Shown here piece by piece: positions 25,950 through 38,236 of a stretch of 64,000 bases of DNA. The stretch lies in the NCBI GenBank assembly GCA_965153455.1, contig OZ234495.1, forward strand, positions 19,526,875 through 19,590,874. The letters are read 5' to 3'. Below the pieces are notes generated by a model. That model saw nothing but the letters and a program-made list of their open reading frames with translations, had not been told where the DNA came from and searched no databases. This DNA comes from Sphagnum compactum. Its lineage: Eukaryota; Bryophyta; Sphagnopsida; Sphagnales. Position numbers and translations under genes: made by a program. Within the stretch, counting starts at the first letter, position 1. Every line of letters starts with the position of its first letter.

Positions 25950-26083
25950 CTTCACAGCATTTGCACTGTTATATTCGTAAGATTGTCTTGTTGTAATTAT
26001 ATAAGGGGTTAAGAAGGCTTCACAGCATTTGCACTGCAAAATTGGGAAGATTGTCTTGTTGTAATTGTAAGGGGTTAAGAACT
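25950..26083 (+). repeat. two-copy tandem duplication, 68-bp period
   Basis: Copies begin with cttcacagcatttgcactg at 25950 and 26018. Both contain 'aagattgtcttgttgtaatt' and end in 'aaggggttaagaa'. Differences are a few substitutions and short indels. Confidence 0.9.
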
Positions 26084-26319
26084 GCTTGACATATATTGCC
26101 TGCAGTGATTTTTTGGGGAGGTTCAGGATGAGGCAGAGGTTATGTGGTTGCTGATCCCTGAAAGCATCCCACATGCCATGGCTAATGCTGGGTGGAAGCA
26201 ATTGTGTAAGTGAGAGTTCATGAGATTGTTTTGACTTGAAATATGGCAAGAAGGAGATAAGTGTGCAGGATTTGGGAGAATGTGAGTCAGTCCTTTGTGT
26301 GCATGTTTTGCATTCACTG

Positions 26320-26640
26320 TTTGATTTCTTTCAAAGTAGAGGTCATAAGATCTCAAGGCAATCTTGATCCTGGTATATTTTTGAGCCCAATTGGCTGAAA
26401 ACTCACACAAGATGCACTTGACAAGAAGAAACCTTGTACTGTAACAGAGTTGATCAGTGGAAAGTGTTGCCTCTACTTTGATTTCTTTCAAAGTAGAGGT
26501 CATGAGATCTCAAGGCAATCTTGTGGGATCCTGGTTTATTTTTTAGCCCAATTGGCTGAAAACTCATACAAGGTGCACTTGACAAGAAGAAACCTTGTAC
26601 TGTAACAGAGAGGATCAGTGGAAAGTGTTGCCTCTCTACT
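26320..26640 (+). repeat. two-copy tandem duplication, 157-bp period
   Basis: Copies begin with tttgatttctttcaaagtag at 26320 and 26477. They run nearly identically through 'agatctcaaggcaatcttg', 'cccaattggctgaaaactca', 'acttgacaagaagaaacctt' and 'atcagtggaaagtgttgcct'. The few differences mean the duplication is fairly recent compared with other repeats in this window. Confidence 0.95.
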
Positions 26641-28369
26641 ATTGTCGAAATTTGGATATTTTGGGCATGTTCCTTGCCTTGGAATTTTTTATCTTTATTC
26701 CTGCAATGGTTTCAGCCAAAACTGCACTATACACTACTCCCACTTTATTCAGCCCTGTTATGTTCAAGAATTGGGTGGCACTGTTGGTTGGAGTTATGGA
26801 CAGAGGGAGGTGGGGTTGTAGCATAGCACTGACATATGGATCATTCAGAGCTCAGAAATGATTTGAAGGAGGATCTGAACCTCTGCAAAGAATAGCTATT
26901 CAAGGTGAAGCATTTTCATCCCTTGCCAGAGTCTATGTGGCAACAGTTGTGGTGCCATATCATGTCTGATGCAACTTTTGCACCTTGTCCATTGCATCTC
27001 CATACATTAATATGATTAGTTGCAAAGCATACTGGATCTGCAAGGAACCTGGTCATGTAGACTATGTAAACCTCTTGTGTGTCTTCCTATATCTTCCTAG
27101 TTACATTCCTTGTTGTGTCCTTCCTCTAGTTAGTTCAAGAATGGCCAAGGATGCTAGTGACACTGTGTGAAATACATACACTGGGTGCAGGTCTAGCAGA
27201 CATAATCAACAGCATAATGGCCAATTTGCTAATTCAGAAGGTCAATGAGTGCACATGGAAAGTGGCCCCATGAGTTCCATGGAAAGTGCCACCTCCTGAA
27301 CCCAATCTGAAAATGTAGAGCACTGGACACTCAATATGGTATGTTCATCGAGACCACCAAGTAGCATTCTTAACATAAATTTGAAGGCATTCTACTTTCA
27401 TGCCAGGTCAATTGTGTATAAAATGCCATTCAATGCAAGGAACCCATTTGAATGTTAAATTTGCAATTGGTTTTGAAGCACTTGAATTTCTTACCAAGCA
27501 TTAAACTGGTCAGATTGCCAGCTACTCTTACTGTGCAGTAGTCCAAATTGGTCTAGTGTGATCAGTGTTTTTATTTTTGGCAAGAACTTTAGCATCCTGG
27601 TGACAAAAAAAAATGGAGGTGAAAATGATACAAAGGATACATGCATCACAATGTTTCCAGAGTCCTCCATAGTGTTTGATCTCCAGGCCAAAAAACAGAG
27701 GGAATATATAGGATTCTCTGTACACAGGCAGCATGTTCCAATGCAATATTCCAGCCATGCGAGCTTCAAGGATTTTCCAAAATCTTGGAACTGTGAGGAC
27801 TTCATTGCAAGATAATAATAATCACTCGAATATTTGCTGTAGAGAATCTGGTGCAGAGGCGCTCCATCATTTCGCTTATTTGCAATGTCAAATGTTCTTC
27901 TCACATCTTGGAGAAGGTGGGACAATCTCCGTTATGTATATCATTCTGGGCTTTTGGTTATGGAGACTGGAAATGAAGTTGGTGGCTTATGGACACAGGT
28001 GATTAGGAGTGTGCCTTAATGTCTCAGCATGAACACTTGGCGCTGGATCTATTCTTATAAAACCTTGGTTTACTTGCGTTGTGTTTTAGTGGACAGGTTT
28101 TTGAGGTGTTGAACAAGAATAATGTCAATGTTCAATTGACTTCTCAGAGTGTCTCCAAGGTATGTGTTGCATTTCATTAACTCTTCTACTTTGTTGCAGT
28201 TGCAAAATATGATGGTTACTGAAGCATTGAATTTGTGATTGATGTTCATAAAAGGATGTTGCTCCTTGTAATGCTCTGAGTTTGTTTTCAGTTTTTGGTT
28301 GCCTCCCTGTTGGTTAGTAATAAGAACAAATTGTATATTCTAGCAGCTCTACTTCCTGGTTATGTTTGG

Positions 28370-28525
28370 TTAGTGTTTGTAACTTTTGTGTACTGAAGTA
28401 GCATAGAAATTTTGTTTGTAACTTGTGTACTTAAGTTGTGTAGAAATTTTGTTTGTAATTTTGTGTACTTAATTTCATAGAATTTTTGTTTGCAACTTTG
28501 TGTCCATAAGTAACTAGAAATTTTG
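28370..28525 (+). repeat. degenerate tandem repeat of about 38 bp
   Basis: Four imperfect units share 'tagaaattttgtttgtaact' and 'ttgtgtacttaag'. They lie one after another between about 28370 and 28525. Confidence 0.8.
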
Positions 28526-30607
28526 TCAACAGGCAAAGTCCTTGAAGGATAATGGACAGCATGTGTCTCACCATAAGTTTCTAAAGTTTGATGTGGACAA
28601 TCTTTTGCTGGAAGTTCCTGTGCTCTCATTCTATTGGCTCTCCTGTAAGTGAGAGACGATGGAAAGACATAGTTCAAGGAATGTTCAGCAGGTGTTAGTG
28701 TGAACAACTGTGAGTTCATTTTTCGTGAACTTTCATGAAACATTTCCTATTTTAAATATTTGCGGGGTTTGAACTTGCCACAAGGCACAGAGCTGTTATT
28801 ATGGTATGGGTTGCTCGTTGTATCTGTGTGTATTTTTGTAGCTTTAAATGACACACTGTTCTCTGGTAGAGCTGGTGAATATCTCAATGGTTGTGGCTGA
28901 TGCAGAAGCACAGTCTCTTGTGTTTCAGCTGCATAAGATCATCTAGCCTGAACCACAGGAATCTGAGTTGGAGAGAACTAAAATCATTGTGAACCCAATC
29001 TTTGTGACTTTGCTTGTGGATTGAGAAGTCTGTTAGAGTTCTACTGATTAGCTTCAAATATGCGAGGTCCATCTCTAAATTGACTGCTTTTTTTTTTTTC
29101 CCCTTGCTTTATCCGGCATTAAATGATGTGCCCTCCTTTTTTGTGTGTTGCCAGGGAACTGTTGCATTGTTGACACTGTGTTTTTACTCATCAATGTCAG
29201 CAGGTTATATTCTAATTCTTAATTTGCTGACACTTCTTATCATCCACCATTAGAAATGTGGCATTAGCAACCATGCGGTTGCTTCTTAAGTGACTACACA
29301 GCAGCAGCAGCATTAGACTGCATTTTGCCAATTTCATAGTGATCCTTCATGGAGGCATAACTACTCCAGATAGATGGAGTAAATGGCCTGCATTTAGAGA
29401 TTCTTCAAATTTTAGACCATTCAAAAGCCAACTTTTGGATAAGTTTCACCAATTTATTTGTTTCGCTACTATTTGTGTTTGCCCCTTTGAGACTCACCCT
29501 AGGTACTACTGCATGTGGGTCAAAGGTTTGTATTGCTTATATGCAGAAACTGGTGTAATTCTAATCTGATTCCTCTGTTTGGAGAAGGGAAATCCTTGTT
29601 AGGACAAAAATCTTTGACATCCACCCGTTTGATACTATTACCAGACAAGCATCTTTTCCCTGAAAAGTTTTTCTTAGATTTGGATTTCTGCTCTATATGG
29701 AAATGAAAGGAATCTTTGAGTAGGTAATCTGCCTAGGGAACCCTAGTATTGAATTGCTGATGTACATATATGCTCTTCTCTTTCACTGAAGCTTGAAAGT
29801 TTCTCTCCACAGTGTCTGTTTCCCACTTTCGCTTGTCTAGGATAAAACCTCTAAACTACCTTTGCACATATATTCATCACTAAAACTCTTGTGAATTCTA
29901 CTCAAACTTTTGACAATTTTCAAGAAGAGAGATGCTCTTTTGATGGCAGATTATCTCTTGACAACTTTTACAAGATGATCATGCTTTGCTTCTGATCTTG
30001 TTATGGATACTAAGATCATATGGTAACAACAATGAGAGAAGCCGTTGCATTTTACCTGTTGCAAGAGATCTCTAGTTGCCCAGAGTCAGCAGGTCATGCA
30101 CATTGATGAACAATAAGGAGCTGCACCCTCAAAGATATTGGGTGTGAACCTGTCACACAGCATCATCATTTGCAAGATATTAGGAATGACATGAATTGAC
30201 AATTTAGCCTTTCCCATTTAAGAGTTCTCATCTTTGTACCTGGAGAAGAAAGCATAAGCACATTGGCAGAAAGGACTGCACTCACAATTAGACAAGATTC
30301 CTTTCTAAAATTTTTTGCTTTAACCTGAGAGTTGAGAGTGCACCTGTGGGTTTTTACAGCTAATCCATTGATGCAGGATACAGAAGACTGGGTGCGGTTT
30401 GTTATTGCATACCACCAGTGTTTTACTGAGAATGATGTTTCTCCACTTGCAGACATAGGATTGCTTGTGTACCTTGGAAGGCAATTCTGAAACAGTTGGA
30501 CACTGAAGTTTGTGGCCTTTGGTGTTGTCTGGTGTAGATTGGAAAATGTTTGATTTTATTGTAAAAACATCATTTTGAGATTTGTCCACTCTGCAGAATT
30601 CTGAGGC

Positions 30608-32304
30608 TTAGTAAGCTTCTGTTGATGGAGGGCGAAATGCTCTTCCAAAGACAATGAGTTGAAGCTTATCATAGCCTGCAAGCACACCTGCACCTGCTAG
30701 TCCCAGTAGTATGTTGGCAAGACCACCCTTGAAGAGAGCTTTGACACCCTCCTTTGCAATTATCTGCCGAAATGCATCCGTCGTGTCCGTATACTTGACA
30801 GCTTCTCCAGAGGTCAACATCATCCGTCTACGAATCGTGTCCAGAGGATAAGTGATGCTCCCAGCAATAGTTGTGACCACAAACCCCAGCCCAAAACTTG
30901 CAGCAAAACTATCCTGCAGGTGTGTCACATTGCAGCAGGGTTCACAGACATTGTTATCCACCTTCATGCACAGACAATCTGAAAGTAAGCCATTTGCTCA
31001 TCTCTCTCTCTCTCTCTCTCTCTCTTCCTTCTTGTCAGCACGTGTGTGTGTGTTCTTGCAAAACATCATGTTCGTCAATGCCTTTGTCGCATCAAAACTT
31101 AACTGAATGGGGAAGTTGTTTTTTACCTGTAAAGCTCCCACGAGAACCACGGGCTTCACGGAGTCGTAGATGCCGAAGTAAAGACCTCTGTACAAGATGA
31201 TCCCCAGCACAGAGGCACGAAAACCTCTGTACAACCCAAGGATGCCGTCAGATTGGATCGTCTTCCTGTACACGTCGCTAAGGCCGTTGAACTGGCGCTT
31301 TTGGAGTTGGTTCCCGGAGTCGCTCGTCAAGCGTGTTCGAGCATAATCCAAAGAGTACACAAACACGGAAGATGCAGCGCCGGCCGCTCCTCCTGACAGC
31401 ACATTCCCTAGAAACCATTTGGAGTAGCCGTCCTTCTCCCTCCTGAATGCAAGCAGGTCCCTGAAATAGTCTTTGAAGGCAAAATTGAAGGCCTGCGCAG
31501 CAGGTCCACACCAGAGAACTGTCAAGAAACTGTGCATATCTTCCTCGTGCAGTTGCCTGAGAAGGCACCGATTGCAATAGATCGAGCTTCATACCAGTTC
31601 TACATCTAGTTGAAAGCAAGATGACTTGAGCATCTTGATGAGGATAATAGCTAGAGCAATGCAATGCATCTTCCTTGAGGAAAGCGGTAGAGATCAGTAA
31701 CAGCTACAAGAGATTGTAAGTAGAAGATTCAGATACAAGAGAGCACCGAGCTACCTACCTGTGTGGGGAAGTAGCGAATGACGTTTGTGAAATTGCCTCT
31801 CCACAAAGCAAGTACGCCTTCCTCGCGCAAAATCCTGAGAAAACAGTCTGCAATGCCTTTGTAAGGCTCCGAAAGACGACCGGTTTTCAGTTGCTCTCCC
31901 TGTAGCTGCAGTAGCATCTTCACCCTCTCAATGGGAGCCGCGGCCGTCTTGGAAACAGAAGCCGCAACTCCGCCCGTCATGAAATGCACCAAAAAGTAGT
32001 GATGATGCTCCTCCTCCACACCAGTTTTCTCTGCAGGATCAGGAACGAACAATAGTAAAGGCGGAGCAGAATTGGAGCCCGATGATCTCCGAAAACTTTC
32101 TGCCTCCTGCTGCTGCTGCACTGGTTTCTCTACATATTTGCAGGTACTGCTGCCACGATGCTCCGCAGAAGCTTTTCCCATGAATGCAGCAGCAGAATAA
32201 GTGCGGTTCCTCCTCCTCCTCCAGTAGAGCCATTTTGCGTCACAATTGGTTGCTCCTGGGCGCAAATGGGGATGGCAAGGCCTGGACCTCTCCTCTTGTG
32301 CCAT
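30608..32304 (-). CDS. ER-ANT1: ER-type adenine nucleotide transporter (mitochondrial carrier family)
   Basis: Three exons on the complement: 32304-31759, 31492-31127, 30913-30608. All introns are phase 0 and GT-AG, giving 405 residues. The carrier part starts near residue 103 and has the three tandem repeats of the family. Their signatures are PIERVK (124-129), SLDYARTR (229-236, with Ser replacing the usual Pro) and [15 protein letters not shown] (326-340). The RRRMM word marks ADP/ATP carriers. MMLTSG with VKY, KRQF and LVGAL segments fits plant ER-ANT1 better than the mitochondrial AACs, which usually have RRRMMMTSG. ER-ANT1 exchanges ATP and ADP across the ER membrane. The Arabidopsis protein is about 306 residues, so this one has some 100 extra at the N-terminus. 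The start could instead be ATG at 32181 (residue 42). The gene lies upstream-to-tail of the MACPF gene on the same strand. Confidence 0.88.
31001..31024 (+). repeat. TC microsatellite in the second ER-ANT1 intron
   Basis: Twelve uninterrupted TC units lie inside the intron at 31126-30914, so they are not translated. Confidence 0.95.
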
Positions 32305-32738
32305 AAAAGCCTTTGCCTTGGCAATACATCCGCGACTTCATGCACTTGCCATTCTTGCCGAATTCAAATCAGAGTATGCAGGCGTCAAGAAGACACTACT
32401 GAGTCGAACAGATCGGGGGAATTACGGCAACCGCCTCGCAGGGCAATGCAGGTGGTTCTAAGCGGAAATCGACTCCAGGAATCGCAGCACCCAGCCTCCT
32501 CCTCCTCCTTCGCCTCCTCCTCGCTTTCTGCAACTTCTCGCTGGCCGTTTGTTGTCTGTTCCCGTTCACACCAAAGGTACACGCGCGTCTGTATCCGCAG
32601 GGTAGTAGTCTATTGAAATACAAGTCTGATTTACTCAATCCCGTACCCGTGATTTATTTCAATACCCTACTCAATACGGCCCTTGGGACAGGACCTCAAA
32701 TCCGGAAGGCCCTATATCCAGAACCTTCTTCTATACTT

Positions 32739-32949
32739 AAAGACCAGCGGTGATTTTTCCTTTGTATTTTCAGGACGCTCCCTGGTCTGAATTTTGCAGC
32801 GATGGAAAACTGAACCTTCCACATTTCGGAAGGTACAGTTTTCAAACTCAGCAATCTACCTTTTGCATATTCGCATAGTTTTTCACATTTTATCAGTTTT
32901 TGTCTGTATCCGTACAGGGAAGCCGAAAGAAAAATCACCGCTGGTCTTT
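32739..32949. repeat. fold-back element with 21-bp perfect arms and an inner hairpin
   Basis: Arms at 32739-32759 (AAAGACCAGCGG...) and 32929-32949 are perfect inverted copies over 21 bases, 169 bases apart. Within the spacer a second hairpin pairs AAAACTG and CCTTCC with GGAAGG and CAGTTTT (32806-32842). Flanking words 'ctatatccagaaccttc' and 'ctatttccagacacttc' are also related, in direct orientation. It looks like a small non-autonomous element. Confidence 0.7.
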
Positions 32950-33210
32950 ACGAAGGGGAAGTTTGAAATCAGCAAGGGTCTATTTCCAGACACTTCCCTT
33001 ATAAATAACCTGTCCCTCCTTTTCTTGCATACATTAGCCAGACGAACAGAGAATAGCGAATGGTCATGGATTTTCATCCGTGGAGAAGAGGTCTATAGGT
33101 ATTTTTTTCATTTATCTACAAGTAGGTTATGAAAGTTTTCATCCACATGAGGGTTAGGGGGTCGTTTTCAAACTTCGTCTTGACAGAAGGTTATGTCTGA
33201 TAACCAGCTC

Positions 33211-33284
33211 GAGGACACTGGTTACCAGAAATAACTTAGGTGCTCCCCCACCTCAGTTATTTGCATGTGAACACCAGTGTCCTC
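33211..33284. repeat. 74-base imperfect hairpin
   Basis: GAGGACACTGGT (33211-33222) pairs with ACCAGTGTCCTC (33273-33284). Further in, AAATAACTTAGGTG (33229-33242) pairs with CACCTCAGTTATTT (33249-33262) with one mismatch around a six-base loop. The middle of the stem has a small asymmetric bulge. It could be a MITE remnant or a structured RNA. Confidence 0.75.
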
Positions 33285-34019
33285 TTGCTGACTATGTAGT
33301 CCATAAGAAGCGTACCTTAGGTACTACTGACATTCAGCATTAGTTAACTCTCAAGAGAGCCCAAAAAAGAAAATCTTGAGCCTATAGAGTTATCTGTGAA
33401 GTCATCTTGTCTTTGGGCCTGCTTTCACCTCATATCCCCTCTTTCAGTGGTATCCGCAAAGTATGTAATGAGATTTTATTAAATCTCAGTATGAGATGCT
33501 GAAACTCAGTGTTTAATGCACAAGGATCGAGAGTAATTATACTAGTTGTACAAGTAGGAGCAGCAGTGCAGGCGCTCAGGAAAAAGGAAAGACAGGATGA
33601 AACTAGTTTGGGTCCCAATTCTTTTGTTTTGTAAAATTTTCATTCCCAGTTAGCCATTCGATGCCCTATTATGGCCAAACTGGCCATTCTCACGCCCTAA
33701 TCACGGGTCTTTACAGATAATGCTCATACCTTCAAATTTTAGGGAATTGAAGTCAAAGCCTTCCCCACATAGGGTAGATAGTCCAGTGAGTGAACACTTG
33801 AGAACTGAAATGAGGTCAAATCCTCGCACATTGTTCCTCTGCTTCTGAAGCTCAAAGAATATTTGCAACCCTCCATCTAGCACGTCCAACGCAGATAAAA
33901 TCCAAGCATAACTCAACTGATTAGTTGATGCAGACCGCCTTCCCTGAGACCCTTGTAGTGTGTTAACAATCAGTAGCAATGTAGAAAACCTCTTATCCTC
34001 CAGACCATTCTGAAGCATG

Positions 34020-37000
34020 CTAGTAATGCAGTAGTGAGTACTTGACACGAAGTGCAAGTTTTCCACCATCTACATCCAACTTTGCACCTGAAACCAGCCA
34101 ATGTCCAGGCATGTCTTGTGGTCCCCTCTTCATCTCTTTCAGGTTCACAAGCTTGAGTAACTTGGGATTTGGAGTCACTGCATTTGGCACCTCAGACTGA
34201 ATTGCTGGATTCAGATTGAGTGATGGCTGGTCACCCCAACATCATGCACAGGTATGGTTAAGCTATATGACTGCAAAACCAGAATAGTCACTTAAGCTCA
34301 TTGAACCATGGATACTGTATATGATTCAAATTAGGATCTAACTTTTCCTCTAGAACTACTGAGTGCAAGCAGATAAAAGTCTGAACCCTACACTGTCCAT
34401 AACTCTTTGTTGACGCACCAATTCTAGTTCCATTCCTACATAAAAGAGTGCCAAAAAAGCTCCAATACAGAAAGTATTGTATCCTCTATTGACAAACTCT
34501 TGTAGGAAGAAATCAATGCAGAATCTGAATAAGAACAAAGTTCAAACTCTTGTCACACATCAAGGAAGAACTGTTATAGAAAGCAAAGACAACAAATGCT
34601 GAAGCAAGAGGACTCCTCTTTGTTTTTGGCAAGAAAGACATTTTCAGTTTGGAACATTCCGGATGCCTTGTTTCCACACTATGGGTTTCTTCCAATAAGA
34701 GGGACCAAGTTTATATGTAAGTGGAGAAAAGTTCTTCCGGATTTAATTACATGTTCACTTCTATTGAGTTTTCTGTCAGCCTATTCTGTACATTGTTTCT
34801 TATTCAGGAACCAAGGGCCCAAAAAACCAAATCATTTTACAAACAACATCAACAATGGAAATGCACATTACCAGTACAGCCTGTTGTTGACTCCCTGTAT
34901 TGCCAGTGAGTCCAAGCTGTGAGCGCAAGCCCGATTTTTGAGATGTGATGGGCAAATTGTCCCACACGGATCTGCGAATGGAGCAATTTGGAACTCGAGA
35001 ATATAAAAGCTTCAGGTAGAGCACATTCTTGATCCCAAAGTCCCAAACCTGTAGAACACAAAAGTCATTTGGAGTCTACAGGGACTTCTGCCCACAGAAA
35101 GAGTACATCAATCAATAGAATTTCCAAACCTGAAGGTTCAGATTATAAGTGCTGATGACCAAAGACTCATTGTACCTACCTGTAGCTGGGCCCCTGTCAC
35201 AATGAATGCATCATTGGAATCCCCAACACGTGATTCAGTATACTCAATTGGAGCCGTGCAAACATGACCAAAAGCCTTCCACTGGACAGGTTCAAACCAC
35301 TGAGTGTCTTGCTCTTCAGGAGACTTCCATATGGGTGCACCAATCAAGACATGACGATCCCAGTGTGGTCGAAAGACTTGTGGGAGCGATGAGAGGTGCT
35401 GCAAATGGATTTCTAATCTATTGCACTTATTTCCTTCTAAGTACAAGCGGAGGCCAGTCACAGGTTTTCTGCCAACAGAAACCTGAATGCAGCCAAAGAA
35501 GAACATCATTAGCAGCTTACACACCCATAATTTCCATTGGAGAAATTCCCCATGTGCCTCTGATCTAAGCTACAATACTGTGTTTTTCTTGCATGGAACC
35601 AAAAGCATAATGCACACTCTCTGTTTCAAAACAAACTACCTACCTATTGTGTTCACTGACCTGAGTGGTACTGATGTAGAGCTTAGGACCCATCAAACTG
35701 AACTGCATAACAGGGCAAACTGGTTCCTTTCTTTCTTGCCCAAGAGTAAGATCAGACTCTGGAGTTGACCACTGTTTTGGAATTTGAAACTCTAGAAAGT
35801 ATTGTAGCTCCTCAATAGGAGGCTTGACTGCAAACACCCAACTAAGAATTTTGGATCATGCTGGTCAAAGGAATTAGCCCTTTTCTGAAACAGCCACAAA
35901 ATACTAATGGTAGCTCAATGACAGTCACATGAGACTCTTAATAGAACACAAATGGTTAACCTCCACAAACTGCTTGAAAATAGATCCACAAATGGCTAGC
36001 AAAAATCTCTCAGGGTGAGAAAGTGCTCATTGAACAAGGCCATAGGTATTCTTTGTTGCTCACCAGCTACAGGGATTCACTTTCATGGTTTAGAGTAATT
36101 TTTTTGCTTGAGTGAAGCATAATAATCAATTGGGTTCTGCAGATGCAACAGCAAAATCGGGCAGAGACTCTTACATTGCAGATAGGAATCGACAGCATGA
36201 CTCAGGAAATCATGGCCACGAATGCCTCTTAATAAAGAAGCAATGGACACGAAAGTCATTGCTATGACATCTGGGGCCACAGGCACAGTAGACAACCATG
36301 TGTGGTGGCTATCTTCCATGTCATCTCCCCCCCTCCGCCTGCATACTATCTCCACCTCCTGCATACAATTTTAGTTCAGTAACTGACCCAATATTTCTAA
36401 ACCACCTTCACTTTTCTCTTTTGCCCACAGCACTAATAACTTACATGCCAAAAAATCATTTTTCACTGCAAATATTAGTTGTTTGATTTCTCTCTCATGG
36501 TATGGTTTCTGCAACACAAGTAAAGCAGCACATCATAGGTATAGTTTTGCTGTGATTCCTGGGGCCTTATGAGCCACAATCAATCTTCCAAACAGAGAAA
36601 TTGATGGATAACAGTGAAGACTGGAGATTACCTTTTCCTTGGCAGTTCTCTCTCTATGTCCATCAGCTTGACCCAGAAATCTTCTGTCTGCAACAGACTG
36701 CATAAGTTTCTGAACCTCCGCAACTGTTGAAGGGGATGACTGATGTTGACGAACATATACTACATCCTTACCCCCAATTGTCACACCCACAATGATGTGG
36801 GTCCCATATCTTTCTATGAAGCTGAAAAGGCAGGGACACCACCCATATCTCAGACCCAAATTGTGCTTACAAAAAAAGTTAGCACTTGCAAATAGAACAC
36901 ACTTAAGAGGAAAGTGAAAAAATGAACACATCTCTTCAAATACCTGGCTAATTTTTTGGGATCCCACACTGACGGAACTGCATCCAAGACTTGGTCATGT

Positions 37001-38016
37001 AAAACCAATGGTGATTGTGTAAGCTGTAAACTGTAGAGCTTGATGAACCATCCATCAAGTGCAAGTGCCTTGGTAGAATGTTGATCTGTTTGCCATGGAC
37101 CGTTAAAACCGTACATTGAGTTGAAAAGGCCTAGAGGCACATTTCCTTCAATTGCAGCACCTTGATTGAACTGCTGTGACATCTGTATGCTCAGAAAGAA
37201 TCAAGTATGAGATATTGTTGCAGTCCAGAGAGCTTCCCAATCAGAGCTATTATTTCCCATAACAATGCATATTTATGTGATATCAAAACCTGCATTTATT
37301 AGAGTTTTGTGACTGCTAATTGCGACCTTGTAAGTCAAAAAGCATTAGGGGAAAAAAAATGATCTAGCTGAAGTCCAACATACAACAAAGCTAGAAAATG
37401 TTTAGTTTGTGCTCTGCAAATCTGCAGGTTCTGAGCAGGGTTTTTTTTCTCTACTTCCATCGTCGGGAAGGTTTTGATGATTTCGATAGAAACAGACAGT
37501 TGATGAACAGAATCCTTGCTGGATGCTTCAAACAGCACAAGAATACTGCATAGGAATAAAGATGCATATGTCCTAGTTGGAGTAACAGCAATTGTGATTG
37601 CTCTGGTGGAAAGAACATGTTGCTATCAAGCTCTTATCCCCTCTACAACAGAAAGAAACTTGTCAAGGAATTTTTTTTGAAAAAAGCAGCATCGTTACCT
37701 CAACAAAAGGCAAGAGATCGGACTTATAGTGTGTGCCCTCTCCCGTAACACATCTGATATCACTGGAGACGTCGGGGATAACAATGCCGCCAGGAGCCAC
37801 AAGATTCTGCACATTCTCTTGCTCAATTTTCACCAAAACCGATCCCACAGCACCTTTCACAAACCCTAAGCGAAAATCCGAGGTCATATCAAATCCTCTG
37901 CCTAAAGCTTGCGCCGCCTCCACAGCCGTATGTTGCGCAGCTTGTAATCCTCTCGGCACTATTGTAGTCCGCGTAACAATCTCCTCCTCCTCCGAATGTT
38001 TCTTGCTCGCAGCCAT
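34020..38016 (-). CDS. MACPF-domain protein of the plant CAD1/NSL1 group
   Basis: Eight exons on the complement: 38016-37699, 37182-36944, 36821-36632, 36358-36175, 35827-35661, 35482-35180, 35048-34872, 34226-34020. All introns are GT-AG and phases close to 594 residues, a normal length for this family. The MACPF signature Y-G-T-H-x7-GG is present at residues 191-203 (YGTHIIVGVTIGG). Family blocks follow in order: RRRGGDD, APDVI.MTF, FKPPIEELQYFLEFQIP.QW, LYLEGNKCNRLEIHLQHLSS, VTGAQL, the KSGL block, PKLLKLVN..EMKRGPQDMPG and a final GAKL...LRVKYSLL. Arabidopsis members (CAD1, NSL1) restrain salicylic-acid-dependent cell death and immunity. Whether they form pores is not settled. There is no signal peptide. 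The acceptor of the last exon (CCAG at 34227) has a weak pyrimidine tract and is the least certain junction. The start MAASKKH is preferred over an upstream ATG at 38061 inside a lysine-rich leader. Confidence 0.9.
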
Positions 38017-38063
38017 AATAAATTTCTGTTTTCTCGTTTTCTTTTTCTTTTTCAAGCACAAAC

Positions 38064-38087
38064 CATCATCATCATCATCATCATCAT
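38064..38087. repeat. ATC/GAT trinucleotide microsatellite in the MACPF leader
   Basis: About eight ATC units (GAT on the gene's strand) lie 48 bases upstream of the MACPF start codon, in the probable 5' untranslated region. Confidence 0.9.
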
Positions 38088-38201
38088 CTCCTCCGATTTT
38101 CTGCTCCTAATCTCACCTCATCTCTGCTGTTTACTTCTTCATTATTTGCACATGATCCTCCACATAACTAACAGTTTCGTTTCCAAAGTTCTTCCTACTG
38201 C

Positions 38202-38202
<1 letters not shown>

Positions 38203-38234
<32 letters not shown>
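38203..38234. repeat. AG/CT dinucleotide microsatellite upstream of the MACPF gene
   Basis: Sixteen uninterrupted AG units (CT on the gene's strand) lie about 190 bases upstream of the MACPF start codon. CT-rich tracts are common near plant transcription starts, so this may be a leader or core-promoter element. Confidence 0.9.

Positions 38235-38236
<2 letters not shown>

Larger units (their letters stand above)
20027..30607. other. 10.6-kb region without a recognisable protein gene
   Basis: The base composition is moderate, not as AT-rich as 45-61 kb. Open frames are short (up to about 144 codons), occur on both strands, overlap, and match no family I know. I could not assemble spliced exons. 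Part of the left end is presumably the 3' untranslated region of the membrane-protein gene. A long non-coding transcript or an unrecognised gene cannot be excluded. The small tandem duplications at 24931, 25950, 26320 and 28370 are listed separately. Confidence 0.5.
32305..34019. other. intergenic region between ER-ANT1 and the MACPF gene
   Basis: Holds the ER-ANT1 promoter (right side of 32305) and probably the 3' end of the MACPF transcript (33.7-34.0 kb). No gene is recognised. It contains two fold-back structures, listed separately. It also contains a piece (33560-33598) that resembles bases 21-61, so a small dispersed element probably occupies part of 33.1-33.6 kb. Confidence 0.55.

Noticed and set aside
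25461-26861. Two short + strand frames (85 and 88 codons) considered as exons
   Set aside because: No recognisable domain, no consistent splice partners, and the second follows directly on a tandem duplication.
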